Shown here piece after piece: positions 35,338-44,137 of a DNA stretch of 64,000 bases. The translations under genes were made by a program, and so were the position numbers. The stretch covers positions 372,001 through 436,000 of the forward strand of contig NZ_NSEB01000012.1 of the NCBI RefSeq assembly GCF_002734215.1. The letters are read 5' to 3'. This DNA is from Fredinandcohnia onubensis (GTDB lineage Bacteria > Bacillota > Bacilli > Bacillales > Bacillaceae_L). Numbering within the stretch: position 1 is the first letter of the stretch; each line of letters starts with the position of its first letter. The notes beneath the pieces were generated by a model, which worked only from the letters and a program-made list of their open reading frames with translations, was not told the DNA's origin and made no database searches.

Positions 35338-36573
35338 TTATTGTTCAATCATCCCTGTATATTCGTTGTATGTAACTTGTATGGTTCCCACTGGGCCGTT
35401 TCGGTTTTTGGAGACGATGACTTCTAGGAATGGATTATCTGTTTTCTTGTCGTAATACTTTTCGCGGTAGAGGAATAGAATCACATCGGCATCCTGTTCT
35501 ATGCTGCCTGATTCTCGAATATCAGACATCATCAGTCGTTTTTCGGCTCTTGTTTCGACCGAACGATTTAACTGTGCCAAACAAATCACAGGGCAATTTA
35601 AATCCTTCGCCATTGTTTTTAGATTCCTCGATATTTCCGTTACTTGTAAATGGGCGTTGCCTCCGTACAGCTCACTCGAGTGAATTAGAGTCAGGTAGTC
35701 TATGAAAATAATGGGTTTCATGTTTGGAAACTGATGCAACATTTTTCTAGTCTTCGCTCTCATTTCTGAAACAGTTTGACCGGCACCATCGAAAATTTGG
35801 ATATTGGTTTCATTCAGATAGCCAATGATATCTGCCCAGCGATCCTTTTGACTCTGACTTAACAATTTTTGAGGATCTCTCATTTTCAAACGGTTATAGC
35901 CACCAGTTGATGCTATAAGTCTAGTTGTGATTAGTTTTTCAGGCATTTCTAGTGAGAAGACGATTGGCAAATAACCTGCCCAACCCGCTTCCTTAGCAAA
36001 ATGCAACATAACGTCAGTCTTTCCCATTGATGGTCTTGCTGCTAGAATCGTAACCTCACCATCCTGGAAACCTCCCGTCATTTCATCAAGCTTTTTGATT
36101 CCCGAGGTGGCCGTTTTCATAACTTCCTGCTCCTGCCAAGGTGCTTCATACATCTGGACCAAAGCTTGATTCAAGGGTGTATGATCGTTGATCTTCACCT
36201 GGTTGATTTTATCCAATTCACCAATTACTCTTGTAATCTCCCAATTACCCAAATTCGCAAGCGTCAAAATGTTCTTCTTTTCCCGCTCTTTCCATAGATC
36301 AATAATCAACGCCTCAAACTCTTCGAATTTCTCTACGTCCGCATGTGAAAGCAGGCTCGAAATATAGGACATGCCACCGAAGTTTTCAAGATCTGGCATA
36401 GTTGTTAGTGAGATCAAATCGATACTTTTACCCGCATTACTAAAGTCAACCATCCGCCGCATTAATTCTTGATGAATAGTTCCTTCTAGCTGTTCAGGAT
36501 AAATCACGGTATCTTTGATTAAATAATTGGCCTTAATCAAACATCCTAAATAGGCAGTTTCTGCAAAATTCAT
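35338..36573 (-). CDS. DnaB-like replicative helicase
   Basis: A 411-residue DnaB-family helicase. Residues 1-110 are the N-terminal helical domain (AETAYLGCLIKANYLI). The RecA-like domain has Walker A AARPSMGKTD (about 184-192), the PIVFSLEMP strand, Walker B PIIFIDYLTLIHS, and the LAQLNRSVETR and SGSIEQDADVILFLYREKYY segments. It is shorter than chromosomal DnaC/DnaB (about 450). The ATG overlaps the DnaD-like stop (TGATG). The pairing with a DnaD-like loader is typical of phage replication modules, so this is likely a prophage remnant or domesticated copy. Confidence 0.92.
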   Translation of the reverse strand: MNFAETAYLGCLIKANYLIKDTVIYPEQLEGTIHQELMRRMVDFSNAGKSIDLISLTTMPDLENFGGMSYISSLLSHADVEKFEEFEALIIDLWKEREKKNILTLANLGNWEITRVIGELDKINQVKINDHTPLNQALVQMYEAPWQEQEVMKTATSGIKKLDEMTGGFQDGEVTILAARPSMGKTDVMLHFAKEAGWAGYLPIVFSLEMPEKLITTRLIASTGGYNRLKMRDPQKLLSQSQKDRWADIIGYLNETNIQIFDGAGQTVSEMRAKTRKMLHQFPNMKPIIFIDYLTLIHSSELYGGNAHLQVTEISRNLKTMAKDLNCPVICLAQLNRSVETRAEKRLMMSDIRESGSIEQDADVILFLYREKYYDKKTDNPFLEVIVSKNRNGPVGTIQVTYNEYTGMIEQ

Positions 36574-37544
36574 CAGTTCTCACCTGCCGTTGGATCAAAT
36601 TGATAGCTACTCGGAATCGCTCGACCTGTTTTCATGGTTTTGACAACTTCCCTTTTCTTTTTATCCTCGAAATACAAATCAATTTCATCAACAGTGAGTA
36701 ACGATTCGTTTTCCCAGTTTTTCAGAATTCCAACTACATAGTTTAGCCTTCGCTTATTGTTGCCACAGGCAATATCCATCGCTTTCAAAATCACCTCTTT
36801 AGGGTTCACAAAGCTAGAATCATCTAACCACGCCAACAATTGCTCCTTGGCGTTCACATTGTTCAACCCGAAGCCGTTTTGGTCCCAACACTCCACAACT
36901 TCCTGAATATCCCCTGTCTTAGTTTCATTATCCATATTTGGGTAGAAGGTTTTTTGTTGTTGTTTTTCTTTTTGTTTTTCTTTTTCTTTTTGCCCACGTA
37001 TCGTACCACGAGTCGTCAACGTATCGTCTGAACATGTGTTCGCGTGTTGGACCATAGGCTCTCTTTCCCACCCCGATTGGGTCACAGGGACAGGTCCCTC
37101 GTCCCAGTCTGAATTATTTTCATAAAAAGATTCATAGATCGTAAAAATATCATTTCGATCAATATTTTCAGCTACATATTCAATTAGCGTCGTATCTTCC
37201 ACTTCTTCTAGTTCTGATACAACACAATCAATTACCGGTTTCCCGCCTTTTTGCAAATTGTATTTTCCCCAGTTTTTGATTGCGATTTCTCTTGTTTTGG
37301 GATTGTACCGAATAATTTTGTGGTGGTTGATCATGCGATCCATCAGCGCATGAATCGTCTCAATGGAATAACCCATATCAAAAGCCATTTCTTTTTTCGT
37401 AATCCGATAGATTCCAATTTGGGTTGTGTGGGAATTGGTTAGAAGATATAAAAAGAAGTACTTATCCTCCGGCGTCATCTCCTCCGAAACAACCGGATTT
37501 TTCCAAAAATCAGTCTTCACAATTCTATACTTTGCCATCATCAT
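36573..37544 (-). CDS. DnaD-like replication initiation protein
   Basis: A protein of about 323 residues. Residues 1-110 are a winged helix (YRIVKTDFWKNPVVSEEMTPEDKYFFLYLLTN, key residues W, E-x-M-T-P-E-D-K-Y-F), as in phage replisome organisers. The middle is a low-complexity linker (GQKEKEKQKEKQQQ). The C-terminal DnaD-type domain has the WDQNGFGLNNVNAKEQLLAW and LNYVVGILKNWENE motifs. A copy of the GGGACA repeat (37081-37109) lies in frame in the linker and encodes WDEGPVPVT. Several ATGs follow GGAAGG, so the exact start within 37538-37547 is open. It would load the DnaB-like helicase. Confidence 0.88.
   Translation of the reverse strand: MMMAKYRIVKTDFWKNPVVSEEMTPEDKYFFLYLLTNSHTTQIGIYRITKKEMAFDMGYSIETIHALMDRMINHHKIIRYNPKTREIAIKNWGKYNLQKGGKPVIDCVVSELEEVEDTTLIEYVAENIDRNDIFTIYESFYENNSDWDEGPVPVTQSGWEREPMVQHANTCSDDTLTTRGTIRGQKEKEKQKEKQQQKTFYPNMDNETKTGDIQEVVECWDQNGFGLNNVNAKEQLLAWLDDSSFVNPKEVILKAMDIACGNNKRRLNYVVGILKNWENESLLTVDEIDLYFEDKKKREVVKTMKTGRAIPSSYQFDPTAGEN
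37081..37109. repeat. GGGACA/TGTCCC repeat, copy 3, inside the dnaD-like gene
   Basis: CAGGGACAGGTCCCTCGTCC and flanking bases match the intergenic copies but lie in the coding frame of the DnaD-like protein, in its linker. Confidence 0.6.
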
Positions 37545-37559
37545 CACATTCCTTCCTTT

Positions 37560-37591
37560 GGGACAGAGGGATAGGACCCTCGTCCCAGTCT
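37560..37591. repeat. GGGACA/TGTCCC repeat, copy 4
   Basis: GGGACAGAGGG...ACCCTCGTCCCAGTCT lies just upstream of the dnaD-like ribosome site. Its right end matches copy 3 (CTCGTCCCAGTCT). Confidence 0.6.
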
Positions 37592-37988
37592 AAGTTTCAG
37601 TTCGAAGGGATAGCATACATAGACCTTTTCTCAAAATTGAACTACCCCTCGACATTGTTATAGGGAGGGGTGCATGAAAAAGAGGCATCTCTACGTGAAA
37701 GATTTGTGACGGGATACTCGTATATTTAAATCTCCGAAGAACGACGAAAAAGCAGGCCTATTTAACAGGACTACTTTCAGATTATTATTTTTATTTTATA
37801 TATGGAACAGTTTTTCCGATAATAGGAATGCTTTGAGACTGCTCCTCAGCACATTGATAGCACTCTGGTGACAGGCCCAATTAACCCTCTGGAAAATATG
37901 ATTTTCAAATATGAATGTACTTGGAACTATCACTTTTCCCGGAAACAAAATCAGACTATAAAAGATGCCTTGATAACTTTAATGTGTT
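37592..37988. other. Non-coding stretch between replication module and TRAP cluster
   Basis: Nothing supportable as a gene in 397 bases. A plus-strand frame over about 37830-38030 has a faint transposase-like wording but no start, no ribosome site and no catalytic residue. Confidence 0.4.
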
Positions 37989-38930
37989 TCATCCCCATTT
38001 TCTCTTGGTTACAACAAGAACATCATTTCTAGTTCCTCCCTCAGTAACAAAACTTGAGGATTTATAACCCAATATTTCCTCAACTTTCTTCACTGTTTCT
38101 AAAAATACATCTATCTTGATTCCGCAATCGATTCCCATTGAGTTAAATAGGTGTATTAAATCTTCTTGAGGTACATTTCCAAGTACTCTGTGATCACCAG
38201 CCATTCTTATACCCCCACCTAATCCTAGAATAGAACCTTCAAATATAGTTACACCCGCATTTAATGAAGCCAACACGTTTGCTAGTGCCATGCCATTTCT
38301 ATTGTGTAAGTGGAGTCCAATTTCAATGTTTGGCCATTTATTTTTAATTTCTTTTAACAGACGATAGACTTGCAAAGGATCGGCCATACCAGAACTGGTG
38401 GCTAGATAAAACTTGGTAGCTCCCATTTTAATAATTTTTTCCATAATATTTAATACTTTTTCTCTTGATATCATTCCTTCATATGGACAAAAGAATGCTA
38501 ATGCTAATGCAATAGTAACAGGGGTGTTAGCTGAATGGGCAAAGGATATTATTTTTTCCATTTCTATTAGAGATTGTTGAATGGTCATATTTTGATTTTT
38601 TCGATTGTACGTCTCACTACAACAAATAAGAGCTAAAATTTCATCAGCCGCACAGCCTATCGCACGTTTTGCTCCATATTCATTTGGAACAAGCCCTCTG
38701 TAAACCACGCCACTTTTTCTATCAATTTTTGAAAAAACTTCCTCTGCATCCGACAATTGTGGAATTACTTTCGGATTTACAAACCCAGTAACTTCTATTT
38801 TTTTTAATCCTGACTCACTCAAAATATTAACCAATTTCACCTTTGTATCTGTATCATAAATTTTATTTAAGTTTTGTAATCCATCTCTAGGACAAACTTC
38901 TACCAATTCGACTTTAGAAATAAAATCCAT
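37989..38930 (-). CDS. HMG-CoA lyase-like DRE-TIM enzyme, atypical active site
   Basis: A 313-residue TIM-barrel protein of the HMG-CoA lyase group. VEVCPRDGLQN (10-20) has the catalytic Arg-Asp, IEVTGFVNPKVIPQLSD matches the family, and HLHN (207-210) gives the metal histidines. The family's mobile-loop cysteine (in GGCPYA) is absent; the loop reads GLGGGIRMAGDHRVLGN (236-252). It is therefore a DRE-TIM lyase or aldolase of altered mechanism or substrate. RBS AGGGTG precedes the ATG. It is the last gene of a CoA-transferase/TRAP/GntR operon, so it probably cleaves the CoA ester formed there. Confidence 0.85.
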   Translation of the reverse strand: MDFISKVELVEVCPRDGLQNLNKIYDTDTKVKLVNILSESGLKKIEVTGFVNPKVIPQLSDAEEVFSKIDRKSGVVYRGLVPNEYGAKRAIGCAADEILALICCSETYNRKNQNMTIQQSLIEMEKIISFAHSANTPVTIALALAFFCPYEGMISREKVLNIMEKIIKMGATKFYLATSSGMADPLQVYRLLKEIKNKWPNIEIGLHLHNRNGMALANVLASLNAGVTIFEGSILGLGGGIRMAGDHRVLGNVPQEDLIHLFNSMGIDCGIKIDVFLETVKKVEEILGYKSSSFVTEGGTRNDVLVVTKRKWG

Positions 38931-38995
38931 CTAAATACACCCTATTCTATATATTTAATTTTACATCATTTAAAATGTCACCTATCCATTTAAAT

Positions 38996-39661
38996 CTATG
39001 AATTAAATTCCTGATAAACATTCCTCAGTACATAGTCTCTACCTTGTAAAACATGAGAAGACATCAATACTCTTGCTTGATCTGCCTCACCATTTTTGAT
39101 TGCACTTGCTATATTACCATGAGTTATTACTGAATTTAGAAATTCCTTCTCATCAAACCAGTAGAAGGACTGAAATGTTAGCGGTAAGGTTAAAAGTAAT
39201 GAAACCATTTGTGAGATATATTTATTTTCTGCTAACTTGATAATAACATCATGAAATTTTCGATTTGAATCAATTAAATCCATTAATTTATCATCTGTTT
39301 TAATACGATTTTTTAAATAGTAGTTTGCTTTCATTTCATATTCTTTATTATATTTTTCTAGTTCATTTATAAGGATAAGATTATTGTTTCTAGCAGCAAG
39401 TGAAGCTGCATATCCCTCAATCATAGCACGAAGATCGTAGGAATGTTTTATATCATCAATGGTATATTCTCTTACAGTAGCTCCTTTATTTGGAGAGAGC
39501 TTAACTAAATTTTCTATTGCTAATCGTCGAATTGCTTCTCTAATAGGAGTTCTGCTTAGTTTTAATTTCTTGGCTATTTCTTCTTCACGTAATCTTGTAC
39601 CAGGTAGTAGTGTACCATTTAAAATTTCTATTTTAAGTTTTTCATAAGGCGAATTTTCCAT
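38996..39661 (-). CDS. GntR-family regulator with FCD domain
   Basis: A 221-residue FadR-subfamily repressor. The winged helix occupies residues 1-70 with the family wording LREEEIAKKLKLSRTPIREAIRRL and PNKGATVREY. The C-terminal FCD helical domain (residues 75-215) has the acid and histidine residues of a metal-dependent ligand pocket, as in FHDVI near 137 and SHVLQGRDYVL at the end. GGATGGAG precedes the ATG. It lies between dctM and the lyase gene in the operon. The TTGTATACAA palindromes between the CoA-transferase and CitE genes are its probable operators. Confidence 0.92.
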   Translation of the reverse strand: MENSPYEKLKIEILNGTLLPGTRLREEEIAKKLKLSRTPIREAIRRLAIENLVKLSPNKGATVREYTIDDIKHSYDLRAMIEGYAASLAARNNNLILINELEKYNKEYEMKANYYLKNRIKTDDKLMDLIDSNRKFHDVIIKLAENKYISQMVSLLLTLPLTFQSFYWFDEKEFLNSVITHGNIASAIKNGEADQARVLMSSHVLQGRDYVLRNVYQEFNS

Positions 39662-39729
39662 ACGGACTCCATCCTTCTTAAACTGATTATATATTTTTAT
39701 AATTAACTTTTTGTATCACTATCTGACAT

Positions 39730-41004
39730 CTATTTGATTAGTATTGTAGTTAATTGGGGAACAAACAGTATTATTAAAAAAGCCATTGCAAATACAAAAT
39801 AAAATATCAATATCCCTCGAATTACTTCTTCGACTTTTTCTTTGGCAATACCGCTTACAACAAATAAATTCACACCTACTGGTGGAGTAATTAACCCTAA
39901 TTCAAGATTAATCACTAGGAGAATAGCAAAATGTGTAAGATTAATGTCCAGAGCAAGAAGCACTGGTAGAATTACAGGTACAGCAATTAAAATAATTGAT
40001 GTAGCTTCTAAGAACATACCTAACACAATAACAACTAAACTAACAACTATAATAAATCCCATTTTACTTAAGCCTAAATCACTAACCCATTGTGCCAATT
40101 GCTGTGGAAATTGTTCTAAAGTAAGATACATAGAGAATATATTTGCAGCTGCTATGATTAAAAAAATCATAGAAACAGTATTTATCGTACCTAACATAAT
40201 GGTTTTAAATTTTTCTATTGTCATTTCTTTATAGATAAATATCGATACTAACAATGAGTAGGCGACTGATAAGAAGGATGCTTCAGTAGGAGTTACAACC
40301 CCAATATAGATAGTTCCTAAGATTAATATTGGTAATAACAAACCCCAGATAGCTTTTAGTGTTACTTTACCACGGTTTTTTAGAGGTACTTTAGGTAAGC
40401 CACCATAATTTTTTTGCTTTGCAATAATAACAGCAGTCATAATTAATAATGTTCCCAATAATAATCCTGGTAGAATTCCGGCCATAAACAGTTCTCTCGT
40501 AGATTGTTCAGTTACTTCAGCATATAAAATCAGTGGTACGGATGGTGGTATTAATATACCTAATGTTCCTGCTGCAGCTATTAACGCCAACGTGTATCTT
40601 TTCTCATAACCGGCGTTAGTCATTGCAGGAATCATTACAGCTCCTATTGCTGCTGCCGTAGCTGCACTTGATCCTGATATCGCTGCAAAAATCATACAGG
40701 TGATTATCGTAACAATTGATAATCCACCTCTAATATGACCCATCCATGCATTCATACATTCAATTAAATATTTTGAAATACCTCCATTTGCCATAATTAA
40801 CCCCGCAAAAATGAATCCAGGAATAGCCATTAGGGTGGTTTTTCCCATCCCAGAAAACATCTTTTGAACAACAGTATGCATAGAAAAATCTACCAGCCAT
40901 AGAGCGACGATACTGGCAGATGCTAAACTAATTGCTATTGGCAAACGTAATATACATAAAACCAATAAAATAAGAAATAAAATAAATGTTTCCAGTTTAC
41001 CCAC
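39730..41004 (-). CDS. dctM: TRAP transporter large permease (DctM)
   Basis: A 424-residue membrane protein with about 12 hydrophobic segments. Family wording includes MAIPGFIFAGLIMANGG near 58, AAISGSSAATAAAIGAVMIPAM (about 108-129), GILIPPSVPLILYAEV (about 150-165) and LGLITPPVGVNLFVVSGI near the end. It is the ion-coupled channel subunit of a TRAP uptake system, working with DctQ and the DctP lipoprotein. The GTG at 41004 has no clear ribosome site, while GGGGTG stands before a CTG nine bases further in, so the start is uncertain. The substrate is likely a carboxylate. Confidence 0.94.
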   Translation of the reverse strand: MGKLETFILFLILLVLCILRLPIAISLASASIVALWLVDFSMHTVVQKMFSGMGKTTLMAIPGFIFAGLIMANGGISKYLIECMNAWMGHIRGGLSIVTIITCMIFAAISGSSAATAAAIGAVMIPAMTNAGYEKRYTLALIAAAGTLGILIPPSVPLILYAEVTEQSTRELFMAGILPGLLLGTLLIMTAVIIAKQKNYGGLPKVPLKNRGKVTLKAIWGLLLPILILGTIYIGVVTPTEASFLSVAYSLLVSIFIYKEMTIEKFKTIMLGTINTVSMIFLIIAAANIFSMYLTLEQFPQQLAQWVSDLGLSKMGFIIVVSLVVIVLGMFLEATSIILIAVPVILPVLLALDINLTHFAILLVINLELGLITPPVGVNLFVVSGIAKEKVEEVIRGILIFYFVFAMAFLIILFVPQLTTILIK

Positions 41005-41029
41005 CCCTTTTTCAATACTGCCAAATATG

Positions 41030-41494
41030 TCAAAATTTATTTACTTTATAATATGAAATTATTTTTACAACATAATGAATTAAAAGCAGGAGGCCAGAAA
41101 TTGGAATAACCAAATACGTAACCCAAATTGGCAATCCCGTACTAATGGATACAATTCCTTGTTTAAAAGATTCAAATAGTAGTTGACTTCCAGTCACAAG
41201 GAAAAAAACGCTAAAAATAACACCAATAATTAAACTGAAATAATCAGAAATTTTTTTCCATCTATTATTCATACGATCATATACAAGGTCAATAGCTATA
41301 TGTTCATTGTTCCTTAATGCAACACCTAACCCGATAAAAATAGAAACTAAAATTAATAAACTATAAACTTCCGTTGCCCATGAAGATGGATTTTTTAAAA
41401 AATACCTCATAAATACTCCATAAAGACTAACTCCGACTCCAAGTAATAAAAATAAAGACACTATTATATGTTCTATTTTATATAAAAATTTAAT
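41030..41494 (-). CDS. dctQ: TRAP transporter small permease (DctQ), probable ATT start
   Basis: A four-helix DctQ protein. VSLFLLLGVGVSLYGVFMRYFL and NPSSWATEVYSLLILVSIFIGLGVALRN show the family pattern. The first conventional start is GTG 41461, but it has no ribosome site and cuts the N-terminus short. Upstream, GAGGTGATGA stands seven bases before an ATT at 41494-41492 in frame, giving (M)KFLYKIEHIIVSLF, the usual DctQ opening. The ATG in that ribosome site leads to a stop after three codons. An ATT start or a frameshift in the sequence are the options. It links DctM to DctP. Confidence 0.85.
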   Translation of the reverse strand: MKFLYKIEHIIVSLFLLLGVGVSLYGVFMRYFLKNPSSWATEVYSLLILVSIFIGLGVALRNNEHIAIDLVYDRMNNRWKKISDYFSLIIGVIFSVFFLVTGSQLLFESFKQGIVSISTGLPIWVTYLVIPISGLLLLIHYVVKIISYYKVNKF

Positions 41495-41560
41495 AAGTCA
41501 TCACCTCGTAACTGGATGAAATTTTCTACTGAAGAACTACATATTTTAAACTTGAAAATT

Positions 41561-41611
41561 GACACATTTGTTTTGATTTGAATTAATACCCTCCTTCAAA
41601 ACAAATGTGTC
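41561..41611 (-). terminator. 16-bp perfect stem between dctP and dctQ
   Basis: GACACATTTGTTTTGA pairs without mismatch with TCAAAACAAATGTGTC around a 19-base loop. Such intercistronic stems protect or partly terminate the message, giving more binding protein than permease. Confidence 0.75.
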
Positions 41612-41623
41612 TATGCATTTTAT

Positions 41624-42643
41624 TTATTTTAGAAGTTCATTTATAATATCTTCACCAATAATAGGTATCCATTCATCGTATATTGGTTGAAGTTCTTCCC
41701 GAAAGACTTTACGCTGTTCAGGGGTTAAAGTAGTAATCTCAATTTCTCCTCGATCCTTTAAATCTTGAAGTGCTTGATCATTGAGTTGTTTTGCGTTTAT
41801 TCTCGATTCCTCAGTACCTCGCTTGACACCTTCTTCAATAATCTTTTTTGTCGTTTCATTTAAACTAGAGTAGAATTTTGTATTAGTTAAGACGACATAG
41901 TCTACACGACCTTGACCAGTAACGGTCATATACTTTTGTACTTCATCTAATTTACTCGCATTTACATTACTTATTGCATTTTCCTGACCATCTAATGCTC
42001 CCTGTTCAAGAGATGTGTATAATTCCGCAAAAGGAATTCTCTCTGTTCCTGCTCCAAATTGTTGATACATTGATTCAGTTAATTGTCCACCTATTATCCT
42101 AAATATTAATCCTTTCATATCTTCTGGAGTTACGATAGGGCGTGTATTATTTGTAATAGCCACTTCTCCATTTGGCCAGATACTCATTCCAACTAAACCA
42201 TGTTCTTCTAACCCATTCAGAATGGATTTGCCTTTCTCACCATCCCAAAATTGTAATGCTGACTCTTCACTTTCATAAATAAATGGTAAAGTATGCAGAT
42301 TATAGACTGGATCAAGCCCAGCTAATTCAGTTAAACTCGGAATGATAAATTGCACGTTATTAGCATATAAATTATCCATTTCTTCATTGTCACCAAATAA
42401 GGTTCCATTCGGATATAAATGGACTTTAATTTTCCCATTAGTCTCTGCTTCGATATATTCCTTCATTTTTACAGCACCTTTGTGTTTCGGTGTGTTTTCC
42501 GCATTTTCATATGAAACTTTAATTTCTAATTCTTGTATATTATTATCTTTGGTAGATGTTTGATTATCATCATTTGAATTTGAACTACAAGCTGACACTA
42601 ACATTAAGGCACTCACCATAATAAGTAAAATTAATTTTTTCAT
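41624..42643 (-). CDS. dctP: TRAP transporter substrate-binding lipoprotein (DctP)
   Basis: A 339-residue periplasmic-type binding protein anchored as a lipoprotein: MKKLILLIMVSALMLVSAC gives a signal peptide with lipobox L-V-S-A-C. The family parts PKHKGAVKMKEYIEAETNGKI, YPNGTLFGDNEEMDNLY, and GLIFRIIGGQLTESMYQQFGA with the arginine that clamps a carboxylate are visible, as is AELYTSLEQGALDGQENA. The frame opens at 42658, but AGAGGTG before ATG 42643 decides the start. It gives the TRAP system its specificity for an organic acid; which one cannot be read. Confidence 0.94.
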   Translation of the reverse strand: MKKLILLIMVSALMLVSACSSNSNDDNQTSTKDNNIQELEIKVSYENAENTPKHKGAVKMKEYIEAETNGKIKVHLYPNGTLFGDNEEMDNLYANNVQFIIPSLTELAGLDPVYNLHTLPFIYESEESALQFWDGEKGKSILNGLEEHGLVGMSIWPNGEVAITNNTRPIVTPEDMKGLIFRIIGGQLTESMYQQFGAGTERIPFAELYTSLEQGALDGQENAISNVNASKLDEVQKYMTVTGQGRVDYVVLTNTKFYSSLNETTKKIIEEGVKRGTEESRINAKQLNDQALQDLKDRGEIEITTLTPEQRKVFREELQPIYDEWIPIIGEDIINELLK

Positions 42644-42666
42644 AATTACACCTCTCATCAGAGTTT

Positions 42667-43899
42667 TTATATTACATTTTCTTGTTGTAGAATTTCTAAA
42701 TCTTTAACACACATTCCTAGTTCATTACAATATATTTCCTTATTATGCTTACCCAAAGTAGGGCCTGGCCAGCGAATACTTCCAGGAGTTAAAGACATCT
42801 TTGGAATAACATTATTTAATGCAACTTCACCCAATTCTTCTGAAGGCACTTTTATAATAGTTTCACGTTCTTGAAAATGTGGATCCTCAAACACATCTTT
42901 TACACTGTATACGGGAGCCACTGCGACTTCATATTCTTCCATAATAACCAGTGCTTCTTGTAGTGAATGTTTTTCAAACCATGCTTGAATTAACTCATCT
43001 AACTCATCAGCGTTCTCTCTTCTTGCTCTATTATTTGAGAATTTAGGATTAGAAATTAAATCTGCCCTACCTATTGCTCGTAAGACCCTTTCTGCAGTTG
43101 CAGGAGTACTTCCAGAGAGTGCAATCCATGCAGAATCTAAGGTTTTGTATAAATTCCTTGGGGTAGTTTGTGGTAAACGGTTCCCTTGTCTTGTACGAAT
43201 AACCCCTAGTTGATCATAATCAATGGTATTTGCTTCTAATAGTCTTAGAATTGGTTCATATAAAGCCAAATCTAACACTTGGCCTTTTCCAATCCTTTTT
43301 GAATTTCTCGCGTGAAGAGCCACCATAATACTAAAAGCACCAAAAATTCCTGCAATACCATCACCTAATGGTAAAGATGGTAACGTTGGAGGTCCATCCT
43401 TTAAACCAGTTGTATATGAATATCCACTCATTGCCTCTGCGAGAGTTCCAAATCCTGGTCTTTTTGAATATGGCCCAAACTGTCCAAAACCGGTTAACCT
43501 GAGAATTACTAGTTTTGGATTCACTTCATGTAAAATATCTGGGCCAATCCCCCATCTTTCAAGAGTTCCTGATCGAAAATTTTCAACTACGACGTCTGCA
43601 GTTTTACAAAGGCTGAGAAATATTTCTTTTCCCTTTTCTTTGCGTAAATCTAAAGTGATTGATTTTTTTCCTCTCCCAATAGATTGCCAAAATAGAGGAA
43701 CATTTCCTTTTTGTTCACCCCAACTTCTTATCGGATCACCTTCATTAGGTTTTTCAACTTTAATAACTTCTGCACCAAAATCAGCCATTAATGTGGATGC
43801 CCATGGTGCAGCAGCTGCTGTTGCTATATCTAATACTCTTAAATCTGCTAAAGCCCCTCCATCAATATTTTTTTCAAAATCCATTGCTATATCCTTCAA
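42667..43899 (-). CDS. Class III CoA-transferase (CaiB/BaiF family)
   Basis: A CoA-transferase of about 410 residues. It starts with LRVLDIATAAAAPWASTLMADFGAEVIKVEKP (the family opening), has DPIRSWG, SITLDLRKEKGKEIFLSL, and VVENFRSGTLERWGIG. The conserved catalytic aspartate region is near LGDGIAGIFGAFSIMVAL. GGGGAGGAG lies six bases before a TTG at 43899, better than the ATG at 43923. It is the first gene of the operon that includes dctPQM, gntR and the lyase gene. It would attach CoA to the imported acid, using succinyl- or acetyl-CoA as donor. Confidence 0.92.
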   Translation of the reverse strand: MKDIAMDFEKNIDGGALADLRVLDIATAAAAPWASTLMADFGAEVIKVEKPNEGDPIRSWGEQKGNVPLFWQSIGRGKKSITLDLRKEKGKEIFLSLCKTADVVVENFRSGTLERWGIGPDILHEVNPKLVILRLTGFGQFGPYSKRPGFGTLAEAMSGYSYTTGLKDGPPTLPSLPLGDGIAGIFGAFSIMVALHARNSKRIGKGQVLDLALYEPILRLLEANTIDYDQLGVIRTRQGNRLPQTTPRNLYKTLDSAWIALSGSTPATAERVLRAIGRADLISNPKFSNNRARRENADELDELIQAWFEKHSLQEALVIMEEYEVAVAPVYSVKDVFEDPHFQERETIIKVPSEELGEVALNNVIPKMSLTPGSIRWPGPTLGKHNKEIYCNELGMCVKDLEILQQENVI

Positions 43900-43938
43900 G
43901 ACTTTCTCCTCCCCTGTAATCATGTTGATTAGAAAACT

Positions 43939-43948
43939 TTGTATACAA
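43939..43948. promoter_or_regulatory. Putative GntR operator 1
   Basis: TTGTATACAA, a perfect 10-bp palindrome, 39 bases before the CoA-transferase start. An identical copy lies at 44056-44065. Confidence 0.65.
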
Positions 43949-43955
43949 TATATAT

Positions 43956-43969
43956 TTAAAGCGCTTACA
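43956..43969. promoter_or_regulatory. Putative cre site (CcpA)
   Basis: On the minus strand TGTAAGCGCTTTAA closely fits the catabolite-response consensus TGWAANCGNTNWCA. It lies next to operator 1, so glucose repression of the operon is likely. Confidence 0.6.
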
Positions 43970-44055
43970 ATTCAGAACAACAATTCTAAGATTTTCATTC
44001 TAAATGAGGGAATTATTATGTTTTCTTTTCAAGATAAAATTATTTCATAATAAAT

Positions 44056-44065
44056 TTGTATACAA
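44056..44065. promoter_or_regulatory. Putative GntR operator 2
   Basis: A second TTGTATACAA, 117 bases from the first and 73 bases before the CitE-like start, in the same divergent promoter region. Confidence 0.65.
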
Positions 44066-44137
44066 TTTATTAGCATTAATCTTTTTTATTTTAATATGTT
44101 TATAGAAATATATAGTAATTTCCAAGGAGGGAGAGCA

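Noticed and set aside
37830-38030. Transposase-like fragment on the plus strand
   Set aside because: Only a short vague resemblance (a TGPINPLEN stretch), no start or catalytic residues, and it runs into the 3' end of the lyase gene on the other strand.
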